From Chelydra serpentina (taxonomy: Eukaryota > Chordata > Testudines > Chelydridae), in NCBI GenBank assembly GCA_037349315.1, contig JBAIAC010000007.1, positions 9,858,001 through 9,922,000 of the forward strand: a stretch of DNA of 64,000 nucleotides, in the 5' to 3' direction. Both the position numbers and the translations under genes were made by a program. The number at the start of each line of letters is the position of its first letter. The first letter of the stretch is position 1. A model generated the notes under the pieces. It made no database searches, was not told the DNA's origin, and saw only the letters and a list, made by a program, of their open reading frames with translations. Positions 54,481 through 64,000 of this stretch are shown here, piece after piece.

Positions 54481-55335
54481 GGGTTGTTTTGTTTTTTGGC
54501 ATGTGTAATTTCATAGGCTTTTTAAAAAGCAAACTGAAAGTAACAAATTCCATTATGTGGTATATGGGTCATCAGCAGGGTTGGAACCTTTAGATCCACC
54601 GCACAGACCTCTGCCACTTGAGCTAACGGAGTTACTGATAGCAGTAGTAGGTTGTAATCCTATACATGGATCAGCACCACAGGGGGATGACACACTTTGC
54701 CCGTGGCTTTCAGATATCTGTTGACAGCAGGAAACTTGGGCTCCACTTCAGGCTCAGGAGGGAATTGTGCTGGTGGACACAGACTCTTCTGCCCAGTCCC
54801 CCCAAAGCGTCACACTCTCTCCCTCATCCCCGCCAACCTGTCCCAACCTGCATCTTCCCCACACCTTGCTGTTTCCCTGTTTCAGTTCCTTTCTCCCTGC
54901 CCAACTAGTCCCCCTTCCACCTTAAATCCTTGTCCCCAGTCTCCTTTCCCAGCCAGTCCTTGTTCTCCCCTCCTGGCACCTTGTCTGATCTCTCTCTCTC
55001 CCTCCACCCCTGGGTCTCATCCTACTTCCAATTCTTGGGCTCCTCATCCAGTCTCAGTCTGCATCCACCCTGCCTGACAACTTGCCCCAGTCTCTTTGCA
55101 CAGCCAGTCCCAGTTTCTGCTCCCAGTCTCATCACCCTCCTTGTCCCAATCTCCTTTCCCTTCCCTGGTTCTGCTCTTGTCTCCTCTGGATTTGAATCAG
55201 ACAGCTTCCTCCTTCCTGCTGCCTGGGTGCCAGCAGGGAGGTCTTTGAGAGCACTGGAGAGACAGCTCCCCTGAGCTTGGTTCCCGTGCTCAGCCTCACC
55301 CTGGCCTGGTGTAGCCATTACAGGAAGAGTCTTAA
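54481..55335. other. Intronic DNA with a tRNA-like repeat trace
   Basis: Near 54585-54665, GGTTGGAACCTTTAGATCC and CTTGAGCTAACGG resemble boxes of a reversed tRNA-like interspersed repeat. The pyrimidine-rich stretch 54780-55170 gives open frames (54697-55077, 54930-55274) without domains. Confidence 0.35.
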
Positions 55336-55605
55336 GGTATGTCTACACCGCAGTTTAAAAACCCATGGCTGGTCTGTGCCAGCTGACTCAGGCTTGCAGG
55401 ACTTGGCTGCGGGGCTGCTTAACTGTGGTGTAGACATTTGAAGCCCAAGCTCTGGGACCCTCCCACTCACAGGGTCCTAGAGCCCAGGCCGTAGGCCAAG
55501 CCCGAATGTCTACACTGCAGTTAAACAGCCCCTTAGCCTGAGCCCTGCAAGCTCGAGACACATGGCACAGGCCAGCCGCTGGTTTTTAATTGCAGTATAG
55601 CCATA
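55336..55605. mobile_element. PIF/Harbinger-like MITE, long inverted repeat, 270 bp
   Basis: Left GGTATGTCTACACCGCAG and right TGCAGTATAGCCATA are diverged inverted ends. The arms continue inward, for example CAGCTGACTCAGGC on the left against GCTCGAGACACATGGC on the right. A TTAA precedes the left end. The right target site is eroded. Confidence 0.65.
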
Positions 55606-57267
55606 TGGTTAGTGAGCCCCTGGCAGGAGCCCTGAGTTAGAGCATGCTCATTTTCCCTGGGGATAGCACATGCGTGGTCTGGTCAGCACTAGGATCTGTG
55701 AGAGGCTCGAGCATGTTTAGTGAGGACAGAATCTGGAGATTTTAGCTGGTAAAATCAAAAAAGCCTCTATTGAGCTTGTGTGAACTGTGATTTTCCCCAG
55801 CCTTCTAGTTTGGCCAGTTTTGCATGGATTTTCATGAGATGGCAAAATGCACATCCCTGCCAAATTTAAAGTCTCAACTCCAAAGAGGGTAGCTGGAGCT
55901 TTTCAAAGAAAAGGTCAGCAGCATTTTTTAACGTGGGCAAAATGGTGTATTTTCCCCTAGTCTCGTTGTCAGAAATGATGGAACCATTTTGGCTGATATT
56001 CTACTACCCCCCCTCTAAAATCAGCTTGAGGCAGACCCCTGGCATGGAAAATTTCAGCCCAAATAGTTAGTTTGGCCAAATTATAAGCAACAGAAAACAG
56101 GGTCTTATAATGGAAATGTCAGACAACCTTAAAATAGGTGGTGCCACCAGCTCTGCCTATAATTATTTTTGCACTGAAGGTCCAATATTCAGGCACTGCT
56201 GTTTTTAAATACACCAACACATAAAATACATATGCCAGGTTACTGTTGAGTTTGGAAGAAAAAGAGTGCTTTAAGAATGGATTTGAATTAGTAAGGTGCT
56301 ATTAGTAACACTAAAATGTTAATGTAAGCGTTCCCTAAGTACTTGTATGCCCCCTATCACTATAGTATCTGAGCATTTTACCTGTTTTCAGCATCAGCCC
56401 ACTGTCGGGCTAATTCCTTTAGAGGCTTCAGGAGATATGCTTTACCAGTCTGTCCTCTTCTGCGTATCCAAGCTCAAGTGCTGAAGAATTTTAGGTTTTA
56501 TTGACAGTTATCTTCCAGAGTTCCCCTTTCAAAAGAGGCAATATCCTTTATTCCTTCTTCTCCCAAGAAAAAGAGAAACCTAAAGGAATACATCTTTTCT
56601 ACCTCACTCCAATGTCTGTTGAAGTCAATGGGAGTATTTTCACTGATTTCAATGGGCACTCATCAGTCCCCAGATACTTCATAACCTCTTTTTTTGCCAT
56701 AGGGTTGCCCTGTTAGAGCTGTTTTCAACTAGCAAACTTTACAAAATGCCTTTTTAAATAGAAGAATAAGTGGGATTTTTTTTAATTACAAATCTGAATT
56801 TGCCACTTTGCAAGTTGTAATAAGGCCAGCTGATAATGTATATCTGTTCTGAACAGACTTCTGTGGTACAGATGGCGGTTCATAGCTGTCCTCATGCCTT
56901 GTCACACCTGAAATGTCAGTATCCATTTTATGACCACATCTCCCTATTAGTTATATTTTAAACACATACTATGTAGTTTGAACTGAAATTATTAGTAAAC
57001 CTGCAGTTACTGTTCTTAGGATTTAAATGGTAATTCAACATATTATTGCATGAGACTGAATGTACAAAGTAACTTCAGGTCAAATGCACCTCATTTAGAG
57101 TCCTATGCATAGGTGCTGGAAGTAGGGGTGCTGCTGCATCACCTGGCTTGAAGTAGTAATAACAACCCAAATACATGGTTTCCGCGTTTAGCACCCTCAC
57201 TATAATAATTGTTCCAACACGACTGGGCATATGAAATGTATTTTGTGAATACTTTTTAAAATTCAAG
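55606..57267. other. Intronic DNA, no recognised feature
   Basis: AT-rich DNA. A TATCACTATAGTATCTGAG phrase at 56355 is shared with 53580. Nothing else was recognised. Confidence 0.45.
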
Positions 57268-57802
57268 ATCATAGAATCATAGAATCTCAGGGTTGGAAGG
57301 GACCTCAGGAGGTCATCTAGTCCAACCCCCTGCTCAAAGCAGGACCAACCCCAACTAGATCATCCCAGCCAGGGCTTTGTCAAGCCTGACCTTAAAAACC
57401 TCTAAGGAAGGAGATTCCACCACCTCCCTAGGTAACCCATTCCAGTGCTTCACCACCCTACTAGTGAAAAAGTTTTTCCTAATATCCAACCTAAACCTCC
57501 CCCTCTGCAACTTGAGACCATTACTCCTTGTTCTGTCATCTTCTACCACTGAGAACAGTCTAGCTCCATCCTCTTTGGAACCCCCTTTCAGGTAGTTGAA
57601 AGCAGCTATCAAATCCCCCCTCACTCTTCTCTTCTGCAGGCTAAACAATCCCAGTTCCCTCAGCCTCTCCTCATAAGTCATGTGCTCCAGCCCCCTAATC
57701 ATTTTTGTTGCCCTCCGTTGGACTCTTTCCGATTTATCCACATCCTTCTTGTAGTGTGGGGCCCAAAACTGGACACAGTACTCCAAATGAGGCCTCACCA
57801 GA
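57268..57802 (-). mobile_element. CR1 LINE 3' end
   Basis: On the minus strand, the C-terminus of CR1 ORF2 is open for 147 codons (57355-57798): [54 protein letters not shown] and [19 protein letters not shown]. The 3' UTR follows and ends in two GATTCTATG units (57268-57285 on plus). The uninterrupted ORF suggests a fairly young copy. It is 5'-truncated. Confidence 0.95.
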
Positions 57803-58164
57803 TCTTGAGGGGTGGTTGTTTTTTGCTTTGGTTTGGTTCAAAAAAACATCCAAAGTTATCTAAACGCTTAGAAATGTTGCTTAGAATGTACCTCGTCATT
57901 TCAATGAAGTAAAAGATTCTGTTTGGGAAGTAAAATAACTGAGTCTGTGGCCACCAAAGTGTCACACTGTATTAGCTAGTGCAGAACAACTTCTTTACTT
58001 TTCAGTGTAATGTAAAAACAAAATAAAGCTTCTATAGTTGGTGTCACTTTGCTGATCAGATCGGAGTAGCATGTCCTGCTCAGCTTTCAGTTTGGAGAGG
58101 GAAATCTTCCTTGTCCCTGACCCACTCATCAGGAGTCTCTCTCTGTTCCTACAAGGGTTTTTTT
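57803..58164. other. Intronic DNA, no recognised feature
   Basis: Short AT-rich stretch without a supported feature. Confidence 0.5.
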
Positions 58165-58210
58165 GTTCTATATTTATACAGCGCCTAGCACAATGGGGTC
58201 TTGGTCCAGG
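58165..58210 (+). mobile_element. L2/MIR-type tail fragment
   Basis: ATACAGCGCCTAGCACAATGG and the next bases match the fragment at 43795-44000. Short. The hAT at 58219 inserted into it. Confidence 0.45.
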
Positions 58211-58218
58211 ACTGGAGC

Positions 58219-58419
58219 CAGGGCCAGCTCTAGTTTTTTTGCCGCCCCAAGCTGCCAAAGCAAAAAAAAAAAAAAAAAGCCGTCCGGAGCTGATGAAGCG
58301 GAAAAAAAACAAAAAACAGCCCTTAAAATGTGCCGCCCCAGGAATGGCCAGAATGATGCCCCTTCAGATGTGCCACTCCAAGCATGTGCTTCCTTTGCTG
58401 GTGCCTGGAGCCGGCCCTG
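58219..58419. mobile_element. Non-autonomous hAT transposon, 201 bp
   Basis: The ends CAGGGCCAGCTCTAG and CTGGAGCCGGCCCTG are inverted copies. Flanks ACTGGAGC (58211-58218) and ACTGAAGC (58420-58427) match at seven of eight. The interior has an 18-base A-run near 58262-58278. Confidence 0.9.
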
Positions 58420-58427
58420 ACTGAAGC

Positions 58428-59165
58428 CCCTGGGTGCCATGATAATATAAGCCATCCTACTGCAGCCATCCAACTTCCAGCCAAGGGCTGGGTGATGTTG
58501 GTGATCCATAAATGCTGCTCTTTAAATGGCCATAGTGGATGTTTTTGGGCAGTGTGGAACATTTCCTCCTCTTTAAGGATTGCACATATTGTTTCCATGG
58601 TGCTCCCAGCCTCCCGATAGCCTCGGAAGGAAAGAATACTATGTTTCCTCCATGACAATGCTTCTGCATCGCCAAACCATCCTATATCACAGTTGTCCAA
58701 CTTGAGACACATTAAAGGACCCTGATTTTCACTGGATGGATGTTCAGCACTTTCTGAAAATCAGGCCCCTTTAAGGTATCTCAAGTTGGGTACCCAAAAT
58801 CTTAGTCACGTTTGAAAACCTTGGCCATATTTCTTTGTGGTTTACTTCCTGATTTGCGTACTAGCAGCAGTATTGTTGAGATCAGTACAGGTGTGGCAGT
58901 GAAGTTAATTAGTTAACTGGTACTGCAAATCCAGCAGAGGGAGAATGGAATCGTGGATATTTTTATTTTTCTTGGCACTAGTTTACTGGATTTTCTTTAG
59001 CAGGTATAGGTCTCCAGGAAGACCTTTCCAATCAGATTATAAAAATAGTAAGAATATAAAAATTTTGGACCCAAATTGCAGTTCTTAACAATTGTCCTCT
59101 GTATTAAAATGAGCTCCCTCTTACTTTCTGTGCTTATAACTAAATATGTTTCTTTTTTTCCACAG
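58428..59165. other. ZBTB1: 3' end of ZBTB1 intron 1
   Basis: No separate feature. It ends in a T-rich tract and CACAG acceptor at 59165. Confidence 0.6.
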
Positions 59166-59185
59166 GACTGTAATCGGAATACAAG
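59166..59185 (+). other. ZBTB1: ZBTB1 5' UTR in the coding exon
   Basis: Twenty bases between the CACAG acceptor (ending 59165) and the ATG. The context AAGATGG has purines at -3 and +4, a good start site. Confidence 0.75.
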
Positions 59186-61321
59186 ATGGCAAGTACCAGC
59201 CACAGCACATATGTCCTTCAGCAGCTAAACAACCAAAGAGAGTGGGGTTTTCTCTGTGACTGCTGCATTGCTATTGATGATATTTATTTTCAAGCACACA
59301 AAGCGGTCCTAGCTGCCTGCAGCTCTTATTTTAGGATGTTTTTTATGAATCACCAACACACCACAGCCCAGCTGAATCTCAGCAACATGAAGATCAGTGC
59401 TGAATGCTTTGATCTCATATTACAGTTTATGTATTTAGGAAAAATTATGACTGCCCCTACCAACTTTGAGCAATTTAAAGTGGCAATGAACTATCTACAG
59501 TTATATAACGTGCCTGAATGTTTAGAAGACATACAAGATACAGACTCCTCTAATTTAAAGTGTTCATCTTCTGCTTCTAGTACACAGAATAGTAAAATGA
59601 TATTTGGTGTGAAAATGTATGAAGACACACTTACTAGAAATGGCAGTGAAGTAAACAGGTGGTGTATGGAGCCACCAAGTTCAACTGTAAACACATCCCA
59701 TAACAAAGAGCCTGATGAAGAAGCTTTGCAGCTGGGCAGTTTCCCTGAACAACTGTTTGATGTGTGCAAAAAAAGCACCATGTCCAAATTCTCTAACACA
59801 AAAGATCGTGTGTCACATTCACGCCGCTTTGGAAGAAGCTTTACCTGTGACAGCTGTGGGTTTAGTTTTAGCTGTGAAAAGTTACTGGATGAACATGTGT
59901 TAACATGCACTAATAGGCATTCATACCAAAACACCAGGTTTTATGGTATTGAAAAAATTGACTTTCGTGAAAAAGACTCTACTTCTAAAATACTATCTGC
60001 ACAAACAGAGAACTATAAAGGGGATACCAGTCAAGCAGCCGATGACTCTTCATCTCCAGTGTCAAACATAACAAGCAGAAAAAGTAGTATAGTTGCATCT
60101 GAGACATCAGGTGAAGAAGGAAGTAGAGCCACTGAGAGGAAAAGGATCATCATCAAGATGGAACCAGAGGACAACCCGGAAGATGAACTGAAAGATTTTA
60201 ACATTATTAAAGTGACAGATAAAGACTGTAATGAATCTACTGACAATGATGAATTAGATGATGAACAGGAAGAGCCACTTTACAGATATTATGTTGCAGA
60301 AGAGATCAATGAAAAGAGACATTCTCGAAAAACTCTAAAACCCCGGTTGTCTATAGATGAGAATGCAAGAAAGTGTTTAAAAAACGCAAGGCATCTTAAC
60401 AGGAAAGTTCCCCCAGTGCAGGAAGATGTGGAGAATGCTCCCTGTGAACTGTGTGGGCTAACAATTACAGAGGAAGATCTATCTGCTCATTATTTATCTA
60501 AACACATAGAAAATATATGTGCTTGTGGCAAATGTGGCCAAATATTGGTCAAGGGTAGACAGTTACAGGATCATGCACAGACATGTGGAGAACCCCAGGA
60601 TCTGACAATGAATGGTATAAGAAATGCAGAGGAAAAAATGGACTTAGAAGAGAATCCAGAGGAACAGTCTGAAATAAGGGATATGATGTTTGCAGAGATA
60701 TTGGAGGACTTCAGGGACAGTCACTTCCAAATGAACAGTCTTCCAAACAAACAGTTATATAAGCATTCTGCCTGTCCTTTCCGATGTCCTAATTGTGGTC
60801 AGCGTTTTGAAACTGAAACTCTAGTTGTTGAACATATGTCAAACTGTCTAGAGCAAGATCTATTTAAGAATTCTATTATGGAAGAGAATGAAAGAGATCA
60901 CAGACGCAAGCATTTCTGCAATCTTTGTGGGAAAGGATTTTATCAGCGTTGTCACTTACGGGAACATTACACTGTTCATACCAAGGAAAAACAATTTGTT
61001 TGTCAGACATGTGGGAAGCAGTTTTTAAGAGAACGCCAGCTGCGGCTCCACAATGATATGCACAAAGGCATGGCCAGGTATGTCTGTTCCATTTGTGATC
61101 AAGGAAACTTCAGAAAACATGACCATGTACGGCATATGATATCTCATTTATCAGCTGGAGAGACTATATGCCAGGTCTGCTTTCAGATATTCCCAAATAA
61201 CGAACAACTGGAGCAGCACATGGATGTTCATCTGTATACATGTGGAGTATGTGGAGCAAAATTTAATTTGAGAAAAGATATGAGATCTCATTATAATGCT
61301 AAGCATTTGAAAAGAACATAA
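59186..61321 (+). CDS. ZBTB1: ZBTB1, BTB and zinc-finger transcription factor
   Basis: ZBTB1 is a nuclear transcriptional repressor needed for lymphoid development in mammals and linked to translesion DNA repair through its ubiquitin-binding finger. Domains: BTB/POZ at about 1-115 ([39 protein letters not shown]); a C2H2-like finger near 215-240 ([16 protein letters not shown]); acidic middle with [10 protein letters not shown]324 a likely sumoylation site; a UBZ4-type finger region near 422-470 ([13 protein letters not shown] ... [16 protein letters not shown]); and fingers to the C-terminus (about 530-705), including [19 protein letters not shown] and [16 protein letters not shown]. It has 711 residues, close to the mammalian 713, in one uninterrupted coding exon. 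Confidence 0.98.
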   Translation: MASTSHSTYVLQQLNNQREWGFLCDCCIAIDDIYFQAHKAVLAACSSYFRMFFMNHQHTTAQLNLSNMKISAECFDLILQFMYLGKIMTAPTNFEQFKVAMNYLQLYNVPECLEDIQDTDSSNLKCSSSASSTQNSKMIFGVKMYEDTLTRNGSEVNRWCMEPPSSTVNTSHNKEPDEEALQLGSFPEQLFDVCKKSTMSKFSNTKDRVSHSRRFGRSFTCDSCGFSFSCEKLLDEHVLTCTNRHSYQNTRFYGIEKIDFREKDSTSKILSAQTENYKGDTSQAADDSSSPVSNITSRKSSIVASETSGEEGSRATERKRIIIKMEPEDNPEDELKDFNIIKVTDKDCNESTDNDELDDEQEEPLYRYYVAEEINEKRHSRKTLKPRLSIDENARKCLKNARHLNRKVPPVQEDVENAPCELCGLTITEEDLSAHYLSKHIENICACGKCGQILVKGRQLQDHAQTCGEPQDLTMNGIRNAEEKMDLEENPEEQSEIRDMMFAEILEDFRDSHFQMNSLPNKQLYKHSACPFRCPNCGQRFETETLVVEHMSNCLEQDLFKNSIMEENERDHRRKHFCNLCGKGFYQRCHLREHYTVHTKEKQFVCQTCGKQFLRERQLRLHNDMHKGMARYVCSICDQGNFRKHDHVRHMISHLSAGETICQVCFQIFPNNEQLEQHMDVHLYTCGVCGAKFNLRKDMRSHYNAKHLKRT

Positions 61322-62467
61322 GCATAAACATACTGTAAAACAAGCATTAAATTGACAGCAGTGGGAACACCAAAGCAAGGCATACAATATAGTAGACAAA
61401 AATTGAATGAATTGTTAAAACAAGTCTTTTGTTTAAAGACCCTTTTAATCATAGGTGTCTTTGTTGTAGGGTCATTAAGTATATATCTTTTAAAAGCATC
61501 AAGTGTTTAATTATTACATTTTCACTGTTGCCTACTAGCAATTTCTGTTTTAATTTTATTGTTTTACTAAGTAGATATGATACAAGTCATTATTTTTAAA
61601 CTGTAGATTAAAAGCACAAATGTTACCCCTTAACTGACTTCTATTAAACAGTTCTTAGTTTCATGTCCATCCGATGAGTGCTTCAGTATTTGCAAGTGTT
61701 GTTTCTTCATGTGAAATTTTAGATCATGTAGCAATTAATATGCAGGAGCATAATCATTCCTAATATCAAAATCAATTTAAAAAATGAAAACTGATGCCAA
61801 GGAATAATTCTTTGCTTTGTGACTCTACAGTCAGCACAGTGCTAGCTGTCCTAGTATTCAGATTCTTAGCATCCTTATTGAGATTCACTTCCCCAGGAAT
61901 GCTGGTCGGGTTGGGTAGGCTAAGTAAAACCATGCAAGGCTGCAATGATATGGACAAAGGAAGAAATAGAGAATTAAAATTACAGTATATAGAGTCAAAG
62001 AATTCCCATCTGAACAGCCATTTCCCATGCTCGCTATTCTAGCAGCATTGAAACCGGCACTTCCGATGCAGTAATGCTTCCCTTCAGTTGCCTATCTGTA
62101 TCTGCCTGAGTATTTATAACCTACTCATCACAACGGTATCTGACTGTTGAGTGTGAAGAGACTGCTGAGCTTTCTTAATAAGTGCAGCAAAGATGTTTTA
62201 TGCCTTTTCAGAATCTTCTCACATACAGACCTCTTTGAATCTAGTGAAACCCTAACAAATAGAGCTTATCTGTTTTATTTTAATGCAGTAAAAAACCACT
62301 GCATGTCAGCTGAGGCAACTTGGTCTTTGAAAGTACAACTATGGGTCTGGGCTGGAATCTTAGACACCAGCTGTATAAACAAATACTAACTGCACGGTGG
62401 TTAATGATGAAATCTGTGATAAGCAGTGGTGAACAAAGAGCATGTGAAAACAATAACAACACCTACT
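61322..62467 (+). other. ZBTB1: ZBTB1 3' UTR and flank
   Basis: AT-rich sequence after the stop. ATTAAA hexamers at 61607-61612 and 61643-61648 are candidate polyadenylation signals. The true 3' end cannot be fixed from sequence. Confidence 0.45.
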
Positions 62468-62655
62468 TCTTATATAGTGCTTATCAGCAGATTTCACAAA
62501 GAAAGTCGATACCATTTCACCATTTTACAGATGGGGAAACTGAGGCACAGAGTGGGGAAGTGACTTGCCAAAGGTCGCCTAGTAGGCCAGTGGCAGAGCT
62601 GGGAATAGAATCTAGATCTCCTGAGTCTCAGTCCAGTGCTCTAGCTAGAGTATAA
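62468..62655 (+). mobile_element. MIR-type SINE
   Basis: It reads the MIR core and 3' half clearly: CATTTTACAGATGGGGAAAC, TGAGGCACAGAG, AGTGACTTGCCAAAGGTC, TGGCAGAGCTGGGAATAGAA and CTCAGTCCAGTGCTCTA. MIR-family SINEs are old amniote-wide repeats. This is a good copy, probably in the distal ZBTB1 3' UTR or flank. Confidence 0.88.
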
Positions 62656-64000
62656 TTGCCAGGGCTAAGTTTTGAAACCTTGCCATTTTTCAAAGACTGT
62701 GATTAATTTATAGCTCATAAAACAGAATGTCAGAATATATAAATAAATAGATAAAGTTCACCTAAAAATTGCTCATAGCTACTTAATCAAATGAGTATTT
62801 TGAGATACTAAATCAAATTTCTGGTTTTATATTAAATTATAAGTGAGTTTTAGATTTGTAAACAAACATAATGTGAATGTCTTTTGAGCTGGAGCCTGAT
62901 ACACTGAAGGAAAAGGAAAACTTGGGTCCTGGACCTGCTATCAGACCTGAGCACATGAATCCAATTATAGCATTGGGGCTTCAGCATTTCACATACAAAA
63001 AGTACTGTAACAACTGCATTGCTTTTATACCCCAAAATCCCACAGAAGTCAATGACAGTGGCACTGAACAGCACCCCTCACATTAATGCATGCTAGTGTT
63101 TCCATTATTCCAAAGATTTGGGGGTTTTTCCAGAGATTTATAATACTTCCATCGCAAGCTACTTTGAGCTGAAACTTAACATATCAGTCCAGAGAACAAC
63201 CAGGTTGGCCGGTTTAAATGCTGTTTTTGTCTCGGTGATTGGTTGTCGGGGGGTGGCTGAGAGAACCAGCCATCTTGTATATTGGAAAAGGAAATTTCAA
63301 AGTAGCTAGTGGAATGGTGTTTGAAAAATAATTACTGATCAATGAGACATTGTAATGGCAATATTTGTATCAAGTGTTTCGGTCACACACAAATTCTCAG
63401 ACATTTGAGTTACCTCTTGATATATAAACTCCAGCTGAGCTGAGAGAGCAGCCCAGGGAACTAAGGGAGAACTTGTGTGTGCAGCGGAGTTGAAAGCAGA
63501 GTATTGTGGTATGGGGAGCGCTGAGAGATTTGGAATGCTGTGGGGGATGCCAAGCAAAGATTGGAACAGCACAGGCGCAGAGACCAAATTAGAATAGCAT
63601 AGTGGGAAGTGGAGGGCAAAAAATCCCAAAGGAGGGGGAGTGGATAAAATGTCCCATAGATGCCTAAAGGAACAGAGAGTGAGTGTGACTCAACTTGGCT
63701 GGGAGAGCTGTGAGCCTGGATTACTAACTCACTGTGGCACCAAACTCTTATTGCAGTTTGTGTACTAAGTATAAAACAGACTTTTGGGCTGTTGTGGAAC
63801 AGCAAAGCTTAGATAAAAGATTGCCCTGGGCCAGAGGACTGAAAATGGACCAGAAAATGTAGAGGATGAAACACAATAGCTAACCGATTGTCCCAGAATA
63901 CACTGATGAGCTAAAAGAGTGATTCATAGACCCCTCTGCATTGGGACAGGAGCCATGTTTGATATGTGTTAGCCTGAACCTGTTAAAACCATGTTTTACA
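62656..64000. other. 3' flank of ZBTB1, no recognised gene
   Basis: No supported ORF, RNA or transposon end. Bases 63400-63960 have a G/A-rich composition with AGAGAGCAGCCC-like stretches that could be a decayed LTR, but no ends were found. HSPA2, the next gene in mammals, is not reached. Confidence 0.45.

Larger units (their letters stand above)
46856..59165 (+). other. ZBTB1: ZBTB1 intron 1 (predicted), about 12.3 kb
   Basis: Candidate donor GTAAGT at 46856 and acceptor TTTTTTTCCACAG ending at 59165. It contains the repeats listed between these points and no other supported gene. The splice join is inferred. Confidence 0.55.

Noticed and set aside
54697..55274. Overlapping Ser/Pro-rich ORFs
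   Set aside because: Pyrimidine-rich low-complexity DNA in the ZBTB1 intron; no domain and no splice or promoter support.

Overview
The window is vertebrate nuclear DNA, most likely from a turtle. The evidence is three intact tetrapod genes spread over 60 kb, together with a repeat set typical of turtles: CR1 LINEs with short TTCTATG-type tails, a tRNA-headed turtle Pol III SINE, many hAT and PIF/Harbinger elements, a DIRS element, a Gmr1-like Ty3/gypsy element and Penelope-like (PLE) termini. The assignment is from recalled family sequences, not from a database search.

Genes. AKAP5 (+) has one coding exon at 1369-2862. ZBTB25 (-) has two coding exons, 27467-27639 and 23876-25007, with phase-2 splice sites that join to 434 codons plus stop. 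ZBTB1 (+) has one coding exon at 59186-61321 (711 codons). This is the same neighbourhood as in mammals: AKAP5 and ZBTB25 are convergent and ZBTB25 and ZBTB1 are divergent. Two CpG-rich blocks (about 39.5-40.6 kb and 46.4-47.5 kb) probably hold the first, non-coding exons of ZBTB25 (minus-strand donor at 40159-40164) and ZBTB1 (plus-strand donor at 46856). Repeats separate the two blocks.

Layout. 0-8 kb: AKAP5 with hAT and CR1 pieces. 9.6-10.5 kb: a compound repeat with a tRNA-like box. 14.0-19.6 kb: a broken DIRS retrotransposon (-) carrying a 211-bp hAT insertion and a rearranged 5' part. 20-27.6 kb: hAT elements and the ZBTB25 coding exons. 28-39.4 kb: ZBTB25 intron 1, holding a 7.3-kb Gmr1-like element (30712-38005, 5-bp target duplication). 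That element has the order gag-protease-integrase-RT-RNase H, a 267-bp in-frame duplication of the SCAN-like part of gag, and Harbinger and PLE insertions. 39.4-47.5 kb: the two CpG blocks, LTR-like fragments, nested CR1s and a degenerate minisatellite. 47.5-59 kb: ZBTB1 intron 1, with a PLE hairpin, a probable solo LTR, small DNA transposons, an inverted repeat and CR1. 59-64 kb: ZBTB1 and its 3' flank.

No new multi-gene system is seen. The most unusual structures are the duplicated SCAN-like domain in the Gmr1-like gag, the chimeric DIRS 5' region, and the PLE hairpin with a decayed hammerhead-like core.
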